Assembly (NCBI GenBank): GCA_003342895.1
Contig: PTFA01000405.1
Coordinates: forward strand, 128,224-192,223
Reading direction: 5' to 3'
Length of the DNA stretch: 64,000 nt
Origin: Casuarius casuarius
Taxonomy: Eukaryota > Chordata > Aves > Casuariiformes > Casuariidae
Part shown: positions 1-10,212 of the stretch, piece by piece
How the letters are laid out: each line of letters begins with the position of its first letter
Numbering within the stretch: the first letter of the stretch is position 1
Translations under genes and position numbers: made by a program
The notes under the pieces: generated by a model
The model's input: the letters and a program-made list of their open reading frames with translations, nothing else
Databases searched by the model: none
Told to the model about the DNA's origin: nothing

Positions 1-89
1 CCTGAAGAAAACAGTATCTGGCTCACACAAAATTGGAACAGTCCAGGCAAAATACAGCTGAATTTCCCTTGGCAGAATTTACCTAACTG

Positions 90-260
90 AAATGCAGGCT
101 GCACTGGGTGGCCACACTGCCTCATTCATTCTAATTAGCAGCGCTAATCATCCAAGCAGCACCAGGGTAATTTCCTTTCACTCACTGTCTCAGGGAAATG
201 AGACTAACTGAGAGTTTTCCAAGAGGCTGAATTAAAGAATAGATGGAGCCAGCTTGTGTG
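90..260. promoter_or_regulatory. Conserved-element-like block with homeodomain sites
   Basis: This AT-moderate unique stretch carries a TAATTAG core at 132-138 and a second TAAT core at 145-148, next to an AATTAAAG stretch near 233. This dense homeodomain-type vocabulary with no simple repeat is typical of vertebrate conserved non-coding elements. The motifs are seen directly. The enhancer role is inferred, and conservation could not be tested. No convincing reading frame explains the block. Confidence 0.25.
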
Positions 261-599
261 ATTGAGCACAGCTTCCCTAAAGCTCTGTGTGGCATAGGGA
301 AGCTGGGGATCTCTTGCTTGGGAATTCATTTCCTGACTGCTTATGTGTAAGCTACCACTGGGAGGCAATTTTGGTGGCAGACCCTGAAGCTTATCGAAAA
401 ATGCTGGCCCAAAGGTCTGTTGCTCACCCCGTGGGGTCAGTTTCAGAGCAGGTAAGTGGACAAGGAGACTGCTCCTACCACACAGCCAAAGGACAAGCCT
501 TATTTTTGTACCATTGCGTGAGACTTCAGACATACACCAGTGATGCACAGCCCCCTGGCAGGTCCCTGGGTGTGCTGACTGCTTATCGCAGGAAGGTGT

Positions 600-2029
600 A
601 GGTGGCACAAAGGAAAGGCAGCTCTTCTTTCCATTACAGTACCCGTCAGCCAGGAGGCAGCTATGCAACTTGTACAGCTCCTCTCCCCCCACCCTACCTC
701 GCCCCCCTCCCTCGCCAAGACAGGAATCCCACCCACTGCTGCCTCAGCCTTTGCAGCAGGCGTGCAGCATCAGCACAGGCCGTCCGAGACCTCAGGAACC
801 ACCAGAACAGATGTTTCTCTTGGTGAAACTGTGACTAAAATCCACCAGTGTTTGGTATGGGAATTTTGCGGTTTTCTACTTGAATACAAGCAACATTCTC
901 CAAGCATACAGAGATGTTGTAAGGCCCTTTGTTTTCCTCAGAAAGACGCAAGAATGATGATTGCATAGCTTTCTGTCCACACCAGAGCTTCTCGTTCAGT
1001 AATTTTCTGGTTTAGGTAAAATCTGCCCGGGACAAAGAAGAGGAACCCTCAGCAAGGTTCTCTTGTATTCAGATCTGGAACAGAACTATTCCCAGATAAA
1101 AAGCATTTTGAGTACATTCCTTTTTTTTTTCCATTAAAAAAAGAAAAAGAAGGAAGCTCTTTTCACCTAGCTGAGAAAGGGAGAAATTTCCAGGCCTGCA
1201 GACCTTGGGCTTTGGCAGCGTTCTTTAGGATGAGAATGTACTTTAAATTCTGGACGTTTGTTAATTTGACTTCACCACTCATTTTTCTTTGCTTTGAAGC
1301 TTCACCACAACACCTACTGAGCCTTTTGAAGACCCCGATAATCGGTTGGCAAAGCATGTGCTCTGAAAGTGGATGAGTACATCATTTGACAATCCCACCT
1401 TTTGCTCAGTTGTATGTAGAAAGTAGTACTTGGTCCCTGACACAAGTTTCTTCTCTGTTTCAGTTTAAGCCTGGTCTCTATACCGCTGTGACAAAGGGCT
1501 GCTGCTGCAGTCTGCCTGTGAAGAGATGCTAACACCATCTCTCTGATCTCCTCACTGACTGCCGAGCTACTACTGGAGTGAATAGCTTTGCCTGTGTGAA
1601 CGGGTGAGATGTCAGAAAGTTTCTTTTATAGCTCTGAATCAACAGGTTTCAAACCCGTTCATTCTTCTGGGGGTGCAAGGGTCAACTTTTACAACTGTCC
1701 AAGGACTGCGTTTTTGAAAGGAAAATGTTGACCCCAGTGACTGCACTGCTGTGAAGACACTTTGCGCAGTTTGCCACTTGGGCTAGCAGGAGAGCCCAGT
1801 GCAAAGAGAAGGTCAAAACAGCTCGGGGAAGCTCTGCATTTTAATAGAAGCAGTAAAGTAAAATTCAGTGAGGAGATAAACTGTAATTCTCGTTTTCACA
1901 TTAAATGGAATCGGCCAAAGAGTTCACCACAGGAGAATGTGAGACGATGAGATGCTGTCCGCCAAGCTCTCAAGTACAAATGATTTGGAGAAATGAAAGA
2001 AGTGAGGTAGTGTGATGCATAATTTTCCG
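600..2029. other. Non-coding stretch, low-complexity patches only
   Basis: It holds a C-rich pyrimidine tract at about 678-717, a run of ten T at 1121-1130 followed by an A/G-rich patch to 1155, and otherwise ordinary unique DNA. The short open frames here have no recognisable domain and overlap each other on both strands. I see no gene, repeat family or regulatory cluster that I can support. Confidence 0.5.
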
Positions 2030-2215
2030 TCACTTTCTGTTAAGAAGAGCTTTTATTGATTTTGAAGTGAATGTAATTGTCTGCAGGGTGGTTTTCACAT
2101 TGGCATGGCCAGCACATCTCCCATAAAAACAAACAGGGGCAAGTGAGACTGTCTCAATTATCAAACAGCATGATTCACTAATGGCAACAGAGACATTAAA
2201 GAGATAGCAAGAGAA
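2030..2215. promoter_or_regulatory. Conserved-element-like block
   Basis: This unique AT-rich sequence is dense in developmental transcription-factor vocabulary: TTTATTGATTTTG near 2050, AAAACAAACA (forkhead-like) near 2126, and CAATTATCAAA near 2155. It has no simple repeat or open frame. The motifs are visible, but function and conservation are inferred only from general resemblance to vertebrate non-coding elements. Confidence 0.22.
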
Positions 2216-2349
2216 TGTGCCATAGATAATGATCTTTGGAAAAATTTAAATATTTCACATTTCTCACTTTTTTACAGATTTTTTTTTTTAAAAAGCCCTA
2301 GCATATGTGGCACTTTATCCCAATGGTGTGGAAAGACCGCTAAGAAACA

Positions 2350-3990
2350 GAAAGCATGTGAGAGCTTATTCAGTATGCCTCACTAACGCATCAGGTTTGT
2401 CCTGTGGAGACCTACAAGGGAACTCAGAGTCCACCTGATAAGTCCACTACATTTTGTAGGTTCTTATGGCAAACTCTGGAAAATTTTGCACATCTGTCTG
2501 AAACCTGCGTTTGATGCAGCCAGTGCATGGATGCCCACTAACATAGGCAAGTGGAAGGCAGCTAGGTCCATGCTCATCGTCTGCCAGTATCCTGGTGTCT
2601 TGTGCTCTGTCCTGTTAGCATATTTCTCCATTTCAATACCTAATACCTTTGCAAATCCGTAGGTCCTTAGGAGCCTGTGTTTCACTGACAGGTAAAAAGA
2701 TTTAAAGCCTTGCAAGCCTATCGTTTTCCAAAACTGGGCAATACCTATTAGATTTGACTTGTTTGCTTTGTGTGATTAATACAGCACCTCATCTCTAGTG
2801 CTTACTTTTTCAGCACAGCCAGTGAACTTGCAAGTATCTCTGATAGACCCTAAGTTAAAACAAATTAAACATGAGTTTGGACTTTTTACCAGAACATGCT
2901 TTTGAAAGATCTTTTTTTTTTAGCCTCAGAAATGCTAACATATTGCTCAGTCCTAATTCTTCCAGTTTGTCCACCCAGATGCAGCTCAGTAAAACGCCAT
3001 GCATAGATCACTTCTGAAGAAATTACATCACAGTTAGAAAAGCCAGTAAGGTTTGTTCTAGCAGTTAGGACTATGGTAGTCAGATGGAGATGAACAGCAC
3101 AAGTTGCTCTTTGTGGTGACACTGCACCATCAGAAACAACTCTGTGGGTCACACAATCCCTCAACTGTGAATTTCAAGCTATCCCTGCACATGTGTGGAG
3201 AGTTTGCACTAGTTCATTAATGCACAGCAATGCCATGTTGTTTGTCAGCCTCCACAAAATACACCTCATACCAAACCAGAAACACCCAAGAATATCAAAA
3301 ACAATGAACATTTGCTATGTTATTCACATGATTCAGGGAATACATTCAACTTCCTCTTGGCTTTACCTTCCCAAGATTATGGATCCTGGGTGGAGAGGGA
3401 GGCTGGGGAAGAAATCTGGGACTCAAAGTGAGGTTGATTAGAGCCAGTGGGGACTCATGCCAAAAGAAAGTTCGACCGCTAGGTCACAAGTGCGTTGCAC
3501 TATACAGATGTTCGCTCGTTATTCTGTCTAGTTACAGTCCCTCCTTAACAACATGGGGTGGCGAGGCAGGATGGATGCACTGTCAGCTCTCAGATATGCA
3601 GGGCAGATGATGGCTAGCTCAGACAAAGAAGAAAACTGGACTGTACAAATAGTTTATGTTATATGTAAAGTAAGCTAGCATAACATACCATGTTTATCTT
3701 TGAAAAAAGATGTAGAATGACTCATAAATGTAAAGGAAATAAAGGTGGGTTTGTTTTATTTTTTAGCATAGTTTGGCTAATTTACAATGTGTATAATCCA
3801 CCCATGGATAATAGAAACTTGACTGTACCTGAGAAGTATGAATAAACTTTGGAAAAATGGTTGTAGATAACATTTTGAAAAACAGTTATTACTTCCTATG
3901 GTCCTCAAGTGTTTATCACAGCAGTATTCTGATCTTTTCAAATCAGTTTTGGAGTGATGGTTTTCTATAAAATGTCACATTTCCATGATG
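2350..3990. other. Non-coding stretch, nothing assigned
   Basis: This is unique sequence with short poly-T runs (for example near 2911-2920). A CpG-containing patch at about 3465-3520 and a TACAGTC-type word near 3534, echoed in reverse near 3822, suggested a decayed DNA transposon, but the shared ends are only about seven bases long. No coding frame here has a recognisable product. Confidence 0.4.
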
Positions 3991-3996
3991 CAATGA

Positions 3997-4012
3997 ATTG
4001 AATTAATTCAAT
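3997..4012. promoter_or_regulatory. 16-bp perfect palindrome with paired homeodomain cores
   Basis: The sequence ATTGAATTAATTCAAT is its own reverse complement. It centres on AATTAATT, which contains opposed TAAT/ATTA cores, so it could bind a homeodomain dimer. A palindrome of this length in AT-rich DNA can also arise by chance. Confidence 0.3.
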
Positions 4013-4644
4013 CGTCTCAGCTGTGCCCAGAGCACTGTTGAGCTCCATGAAGAAACGATTTCAACAATTTATTTTTTCTTTTCTCCCTGCAAGTACTCTG
4101 TGGAAGTGGGGGAGCCAGGAGGTATGTTCAGCTAAACTGAATGTCTGAGCCTAATAGTTCCTGGTGGCCCTCTCCAAACAGCTGTCTGATCATCTTTTTA
4201 CCTAAGTCTGGTGAAAACGTTCAGTTCTTCAGCAGCACCTGGTTATCTCCATGGACTAGGAGAGCAAGTGCAGTGTGGTCCGGTTACTTATGGTGACACA
4301 GCAAAGTTGCCCTACATGTATTTACCCAAGATGAGCCTTGGGACCTTCAATAAATGGCCGAACATTAAGTGTCCAGCATTCAGATGCTAGTACAGGGAAC
4401 TGCCTAGTGTAGAGCAATAGTGGGAATCCAGTAGGTGATAACTGGGTACCACATCAGAACCTACTGAGTGGTGTGTTTTGATCTGTCAGTATATCAGCGT
4501 TGCATTTATCAAGGCCAAAAACATTTAGCGTTGGTCCAGTACTAGTTCTTTTGACTTTAGAAAAAATATCAATGTGGCCTGAAGTAGGAGAAGATGTTCT
4601 TAACCACAATGATAGAACTGAGCTGCAAAAGTTTCTTCCTATAT

Positions 4645-4800
4645 TAAGGTTCCATTTATAAATAGTTTATAAAGCATTAATACATTATTAATAGACATTA
4701 ACCAACAGTGATAAAGTTTGACAAGTTGTTTATAAACATTGGCTTAGAAGTAGCTACACTACCTTCTCCTGCTGTGTTTATAGTCATTTACAGCATAGAT
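4645..4800. repeat. Probable old interspersed repeat rich in TTTATAAA
   Basis: The words TTTATAAA, GTTTATAAA, CATTAATA and TTAATAGAC recur over about 100 bp and return as GTTTATAAAC near 4728-4737. Reiterated TTTATAAA/TTAATA blocks are, as I recall, typical of an ancient amniote dispersed repeat, but I cannot name the family. The flanks show no clear terminal repeats. It could instead be a unique AT-rich regulatory block. Confidence 0.35.
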
Positions 4801-5379
4801 TGCCCATGCCTGTAACAAGCTCAGAGCTTTCATTAATCACACACTACACTTGTAAGAATGTAACCTTAAAATAAGGCCTGGCCAATTATTTCCCTGTTAA
4901 GTACTGCAAGCAAAGTAGTCCCCAGCAGTCAGAAGCCAGCTGCTGCGCAACACCACACTAAAAAGTGGGTGGTGCCTGGATTTAAATGGTTTTAAAAGCC
5001 ATTTCAAAACTACCAGTACTGGTTACAAGAAATCCACTGCTTCAACCAGCTTTGTTACTACACCAGCACATGGCAAGTTTTGCAGACTGCGTAGAGATAC
5101 AGACAAACAATCACATGAAACACAGAAATACTCCTTGCATACTGAGTGTTACGCAAGAGAGAGCAGTCCAAAGACCGTTTCTTGGAAGAACGGAAGCTCA
5201 ATAGGCAGTGGATTTTGCAGGCAAGAGCAAAACAGGAGCACTTTGCAGAAGTTGGGTCTTTTTCAGCATCCCCCTGACTGTGCTAGCTCTAACAAGCACG
5301 CCTGTGTCCTATAGCAGGCATTCCCGGCCATGAGGATCTGCAGTTTCTGAGAGGTCTGGAGAAGGTAACTCAGGAAAAA

Positions 5380-5990
5380 GCTTCCCAGGCATGTGGGTGA
5401 CACTGAATTTTGCCTGAAGGTGAGAGGCTGGTGCTAGGCCAAGCTGATGTTGCTGCTGCCAACAGCTGGAATTGTACAGCTGGGCTGCAGCTGGCTCCTC
5501 CTGCTGGTTGGGACAGAGACAGCTGCTGCTGGTAGCTGCTATACCACGAAGCAGCAGGGCCGTGCATCACCACCCTGTCCTTCCTTTGGCAGCAATAGCT
5601 GGTGTTGCCTGTCATTTGACTGCTTTGGCTCTGGTTTTGGTGCAGCTTTTGGCAGCAGGGCCAGAGGCTGCACTTTGCGCACACCTCCACCCTACCGTGA
5701 GCTCTGCCCCATCTCATGCATCCAAGAGGATGCACGCACTGGCTGTGAGTTGCAGCTTCGGAAACACGTGTCGTCCCAACAGCATGCCCAAGAGCTGCAA
5801 GAGCCACGGTGTCAATGCCACGGCATCTCTCTGAGCCCGGAGGAGTGTGGCTGCTGCACACCAGCCCGCCTTTCCCCAAGGTGAGCGCCTCCCCGCATAG
5901 CGCTGTGCTTGGCCAACTGCGTCTTCTGGTGTCCACCCTGGAGCCTTTGCGCAGCATTGCACCTTGCTGTGCAGACACTGCCCGTCGCCT
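5380..5990. other. GC-rich patch with long open frames on both strands
   Basis: This block is far richer in G+C than its surroundings and holds about 19 CpG between 5521 and 6000 by hand count. It is open on the plus strand from an ATG at 5447 to a stop at 5884 (145 codons) and on the minus strand for 213 codons (6011-5370). The plus frame starts with a hydrophobic, leucine-rich leader (about residues 1-28) and holds 15 cysteines, so it could encode a small secreted protein. Its terminal codons lie in a sequence matching a splice donor, AAG|GTGAGC at 5878-5886. The Kozak context is weak and no family is recognised. Scarcity of stops in GC-rich DNA is the simpler explanation. Confidence 0.3.
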
Positions 5991-6059
5991 CTGAGCTGGC
6001 ATGGATGTCACTAATATGCACTAAAGAAACGTGACCTTAGTCACCTTTCATGTGTGCAA

Positions 6060-7140
6060 GCTACAAAGGAAATAAAATTGCTTTTATTGATGCAGAGATA
6101 CCATCTTGTATTTTACAGCTACTTCCAGTGCAATTATTTTTCCTTTGCTAAATTAGAGCGTCATTGCTACTGGCAGAGCAGCAAGTGCAAGAGTTAGTGA
6201 AAGCCTCTGTATTTATTTAACCAGGGAAAGAACCCTTGAGATGTAAACGTAGCAGATTAGTCAAACTGAACAGAATACTCTGAAAATTACTGCCTTGAGA
6301 TGTATCCCTTGATTTCTTACCAATAAACTCTATGCAGGAGTTATCATTGCAATGGAAAGGAAATCTTTTAAAAGTTACATTTGCTTGTAAAAAATTCAGC
6401 AAAAAAGCTCCACTAAATTAAAAGTGTTTAGGGAAAGAATGTAATTCTAGTTTCAAGGCGCTATCACAAGACAGATTTACAATGACTCATAAAGTATTCA
6501 TTTGATTATATATTGCTGTGTTGTTTTCAGCACCCCAATCACAGAAGAGCCTGCTGTCTTCATTAATGCCTACTGCCAGCTTTCAGATACTTTTGGAGTT
6601 GATGGCTTATTTATTTTTATTTTAATGAACTGTTTCATTTTAGTAGTAACATTGCATTCCACTCTAATAGTAGATGGAAGTTAAGAGCCGACTGCCACTT
6701 CCATTCTAAAATGTTTTTCTAAAGTTAAATGCACATCAGGCCAGAGTTTGATATGCAGGCCTGAATGCATTTTTTAACTTGTTGAACTCCATTAACTTAT
6801 TCCTTGAGATGCTATATATGAAAGTACCAAACATCATTTTTCAGACCTCTTCCAGCAGAATAACAGTTTAATTTTTCAGTCACTTAATCCTTTGTGTGGA
6901 TGGATGCTCTCAGCAATTAGTAGGCAAATACAAACAGCTGAATTATTTAACTTTTCAAAGTGGCTGATGTTAAGCTTACTATTAATGGGTGAACTGTGCA
7001 AATATGCGTCCAATGAAATTCAGGGCAGCAACAAATGTCAAGTAAACAGCAATTATCCTGCAAATATTTGACATTTTAGGTATTTGTCATGTGAATGAGA
7101 CAATAATTTCAGGACTTGTGGAGACTTCAAGTAGGATGAG
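6060..7140. promoter_or_regulatory. Long conserved-element-like AT-rich block
   Basis: About 1 kb of unique AT-rich DNA is packed with TAAT/ATTA cores, TTTATTGATGCAG near 6085, an octamer-like TGCAAATATGCG at 6997-7008, the 10-bp palindrome CAAATATTTG at 7061-7070, and a 9-bp inverted repeat (AAATGTCAA at 7033-7041 against TTGACATTT at 7068-7076). It contains no repeat and no protein-like frame. In vertebrates such stretches often prove to be deeply conserved enhancers. That is inference here, because no alignment was possible. Confidence 0.35.
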
Positions 7141-8639
7141 ATTAAAAAAATGCACAAGAAAATAGGCATTGGTTTAGATATAGAGTGAAGATTCTACGTT
7201 CAAACGCCATTTAAAAAAAGATCTTTGCTTTGCTTTGGAAGAAGTGATATTTAATCATTACAATGCTTATTTTAAATGAAATTAAAACTATTAGTATTAC
7301 TTTTTCCTTACTTATAGTCCCTGAAAATAAGCACTTGATAAATGCTGAGCTGAAGTTCTGCTAGGGCTAAACATCCAAGTCCTCGCTTCCCATTCAGTCT
7401 AGACACACTTTTGGAGGTGGGTAACAGAGGGTGCATACGGCTAGAAAAACTATATGTTTTAGAGTACAGCACTGGTGTTTGTTAAAGTCAACTTACATCC
7501 CAGTGGCTTTCCTGCAGAATCTCGGTCCCACGTACTTGTGTTGAGCTAGGCCAGGCTTGTTCATGCAGCAGCGGCTTGCTGCCAGGGAGGGGGTTTCCTC
7601 AGCATATCCTCACTTGCCCGTTTCTCTGCATAGCAGAACCACACCTGTGACCACTTCCCTGGAAACCCCCCACGTTAGCAGAAGAGGAAGGATTTGCTCT
7701 TTCAAACCTAGCTTCTCCACTCAGGGATACAGAGACAACTCTTCTACCCACGAGCCAAAATCTAGAGACAGCAAAAGGAAGTTCACCCCCAAAAATAGCA
7801 CCTGGGGACCTCTTCCTTCCCAGTTAGTAGCGATCTAGCTGCACATATTCGCATTTACACTCTGATTCGTAGTGCTGAAGCTCAGCAGATGCAAGGCCTC
7901 ACCACCAGGCTACAGCACATGGGAACTGTTTTTATTTGTCTTTAACCTAAGTCTGCTCTGAAGCATGTCAGCACGTTCGTGAATATGTGGAGCTGAGACC
8001 CCCAGAGCGGGGTGGTCTGGAGCTGGAGGACAGTGAAAGTACCCCTTTCCAGCACCAGCTGCGTACTGGCAATGTTATTGTTCAGGCTGAGATGTCATTT
8101 GCATTCCAAATGCTTCTCTTCGGCTGTATTTAGCTTCCAGTGAATATTGCTTCCTGGAGAGACATTTTTTATGCTTGGCCTCGAGGCTAGGCCTTAGTGC
8201 TGTCTCCTTGAACTGCAGGACTGCTGCCAAGATAACAAGAGGAGTGTAACATCTTTCAGGTGTTCGGAATGCACCACCAGGCAGTCTTGGGCTACCTGGA
8301 AATCAGTGGCAAGATTCCCATTTACTCAAGAGAGCCCAAGATTTCGTCCATGTTGAAAGCTGTTTGATTTGTATTTGCATTCAGAAGTGGTCTTAAAACT
8401 TTATCTTCCTACTTACAACAGGAGCTGGTGGCATTGGTGGAGGCTAACTACAGCCATGACACAGGAGTATAGCTTATGGCAGCTCTGGCTTTGGTCATCT
8501 AAAATGTCTTCTATGTTTACGGATTTATTGCTCCCCAACAAAGATCCTAGAAGCACAGCGTACGTATTGTGTACCAGCCTTTGTGGGTAATGACAAGCTG
8601 TCCTTTCTTAGTCTGTGATATCCTGCAAGTAAGTCTGAA
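7141..8639. other. Non-coding stretch, nothing assigned
   Basis: This is mixed unique DNA. A phrase at about 7325-7350 (AAGCACTTGATAAATGCT) resembles the 3' tail of an old L2-type LINE, but it is too short to call. The 93-codon plus frame at 7557-7838 is serine-, threonine- and proline-rich with no recognisable domain. I see no transcript signature that I can support. Confidence 0.4.
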
Positions 8640-8990
8640 TACAAGATAAATTTGCATGCAAAGCTGCAGGGCAGCTTTATTTAATTGGGCAATTATTCTT
8701 TTAGGCAAGCTATATGGTTCAGGATGAAATTACAGGGCAGAGCTGTAAGTGAGAGTAATTGGGAGTGATATTGGTTTACCTATTTTATGTCAACATTTTT
8801 GCTCTTTACAAGCAGCCAAAGCGGCCTAAAATTGCTGATGAAAATCACTTGTTTAGAAGACATTCAATCAGCACTGCATCTCCAACTGGGTGAGAAACCT
8901 AACACCCATTGGGACATGCAAAATGTATTTGCACATGCAGATTGGATAACAAATATGTGTTTTTACAGAATTTTGTTCTTGCAAGTCCAA
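8640..8990. promoter_or_regulatory. Conserved-element-like block with overlapping octamers
   Basis: The 12-bp palindrome TTTGCATGCAAA at 8651-8662 merges two POU-type octamer sites (ATTTGCAT on one strand and ATGCAAAG on the other). It is followed by TTTATTTAATTGGG and CAATTATT homeodomain-type words around 8677-8698, then ATGCAAAATGTATTTGCACATGCA near 8918-8941. Clustered octamer and homeodomain words in unique DNA suggest a developmental enhancer. The words are seen; the function is inferred. Confidence 0.35.
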
Positions 8991-9084
8991 CAGCTTTCTT
9001 GTGATCTAACACAAAGAAAGAGTCAATGCAGTCAATGCAGGGAGAACCATTCCTTCCAAATGCATTAAAAGTTTGTCTAAGGAG

Positions 9085-9710
9085 TCACCAAGCACATGGA
9101 TAAGGTTGATGGTGAACAGTTTAAGTCTCAGAAAGTATTTGACAAATCCTTACTGAAGGTTTGAAAGGAACTAATGTCTCTTCAGAGGTCCTTTCAGGGA
9201 TCAGTAACTGGTTGAAAGAGGAAGAACAAAAAAGTACAAACGCTTGGCTTTCACAGCAAAAGAAGATACTGCTAGTATAGTTCGCTGATGCTCTGTGCTG
9301 GGACCTGTGCTGTTCAATGTATTTATCAGCGATCAGGAAAAGGAAGTGGAAGATGGAGTGACTGATGACACTGAGCACTCTGTTGATGATCCTACATTAT
9401 GCAGGGCAGCAAATGCAAAAGCTGATCCGAAATGGGTGGGTGATAAATGGAAGTGGAAATTTTATGTTGCTGAAGGCAAAGCACTGCAGATAGGAAAAAG
9501 GAATCCTAACTTTACAGACTCAGCAGCTGGTTAAAAAACTAGCTGTTGCCACAGGGGGAAAAGATCTCAGGGTCGTGACGAACTTAGGAAAATGTCATTC
9601 AATGCTCAGGTATGGTCAAAAAGGTTAGCCTAATTCTAGGATTCCTATGAAAGGCACAGGGAGTGAAAGCAGCAAGTATTACTATAGCACTGCACAGTTA
9701 TAATTATTAA
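9085..9710 (+). mobile_element. Decayed CR1-type LINE, reverse transcriptase part
   Basis: This is a degenerate fragment of the second open reading frame of a chicken-repeat-1 (CR1) non-LTR retrotransposon. The open part at 9295-9534 begins with LGPVLFNVFISD, matching the conserved LGP-x-LFN-x-F-I-N/S-D block of the CR1 reverse transcriptase. It continues with a stretch corresponding to the later region that ends near a G-K/R-x-NP motif. Upstream, 9085-9290 resembles in DNA the preceding segment of the same domain (the phrase around AAGTATTTGACAAA). Downstream, 9565-9700 resembles the following segment, in which a conserved lysine- and alanine-rich stretch lies before the thumb region. Frames shift between the pieces and the catalytic FADD block is not recognisable, so it is dead. 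It resembles the reptile/L3-like CR1 group more than young avian copies, implying an old insertion. No terminal 8-bp microsatellite was found. Confidence 0.82.
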
Positions 9711-9719
9711 TGCCACACA

Positions 9720-10148
9720 AAGCAGACCCGATCCTTGTATGTGGACTAACTGTTCAATGGCAAGAATATCCATTTCTTCTGTGCAGGTTACCTACCTCTT
9801 CCACTTCGGATTAGCTGAGGGGTACATGAATATAAGGTAGACATGAGGCACCCACTATGTAACCCACCAAACATCTGTAGGATCTGAACTTTGGCCAGTC
9901 AATGCATAAAGCCTACACAGCTCCCACTTGAAGCTCCTCTGTTAGTTCCACCACAGGAGGCCAACAGCTTCTAGTTTCAAAATTCACGCCTTCAAATTCC
10001 ACTATCAACCTAGAGAGGGGTAGTCATCGACAAAAATAAACCATGTAGAAAAGAAACAGGACAAAAATCAGCCTCACTACTGCCTTTCCAATAGCTGAAC
10101 AACAATGGTCCAGAAGAGATGGGCAGGTATGAAACAAGAGAAAAATAA
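9720..10148. other. Non-coding stretch, nothing assigned
   Basis: This is unique sequence downstream of the CR1 fragment. The similarity to CR1 fades around 9700-9720. I see no further repeat, frame or motif cluster that I can support. Confidence 0.4.
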
Positions 10149-10212
10149 GCAAGCAAATCCACACAGCAGTGTAAAAATTAGCAAGCAAATCTACACAGCA
10201 GTGTAAAAATTA
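10149..10212. repeat. Two-copy 32-bp tandem duplication
   Basis: The unit that begins GCAAGCAAAT and ends GTGTAAAAATTA occurs at 10149-10180 and again at 10181-10212, with one C/T difference. A third truncated start (GCAAAAAAAT) follows. The near identity points to a recent local duplication, likely length-polymorphic between individuals. Confidence 0.9.

Noticed and set aside
3521..3830. Pogo/Tigger-like DNA transposon bounded by TACAGTC words
   Set aside because: The terminal similarity is only about seven bases, the interior shows no known consensus, and no TA target duplication is clear.
5370..6011. 213-codon minus-strand open frame as a real gene
   Set aside because: It lies in a GC-rich patch where stops are rare on both strands, has no recognisable domain, and is opposed by an equally open plus frame. 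Composition explains it.
7322..7360. L2 LINE 3' tail
   Set aside because: The AAGCACTTGATAAATGCT phrase is suggestive, but fewer than 25 bases match, which is too little to call.
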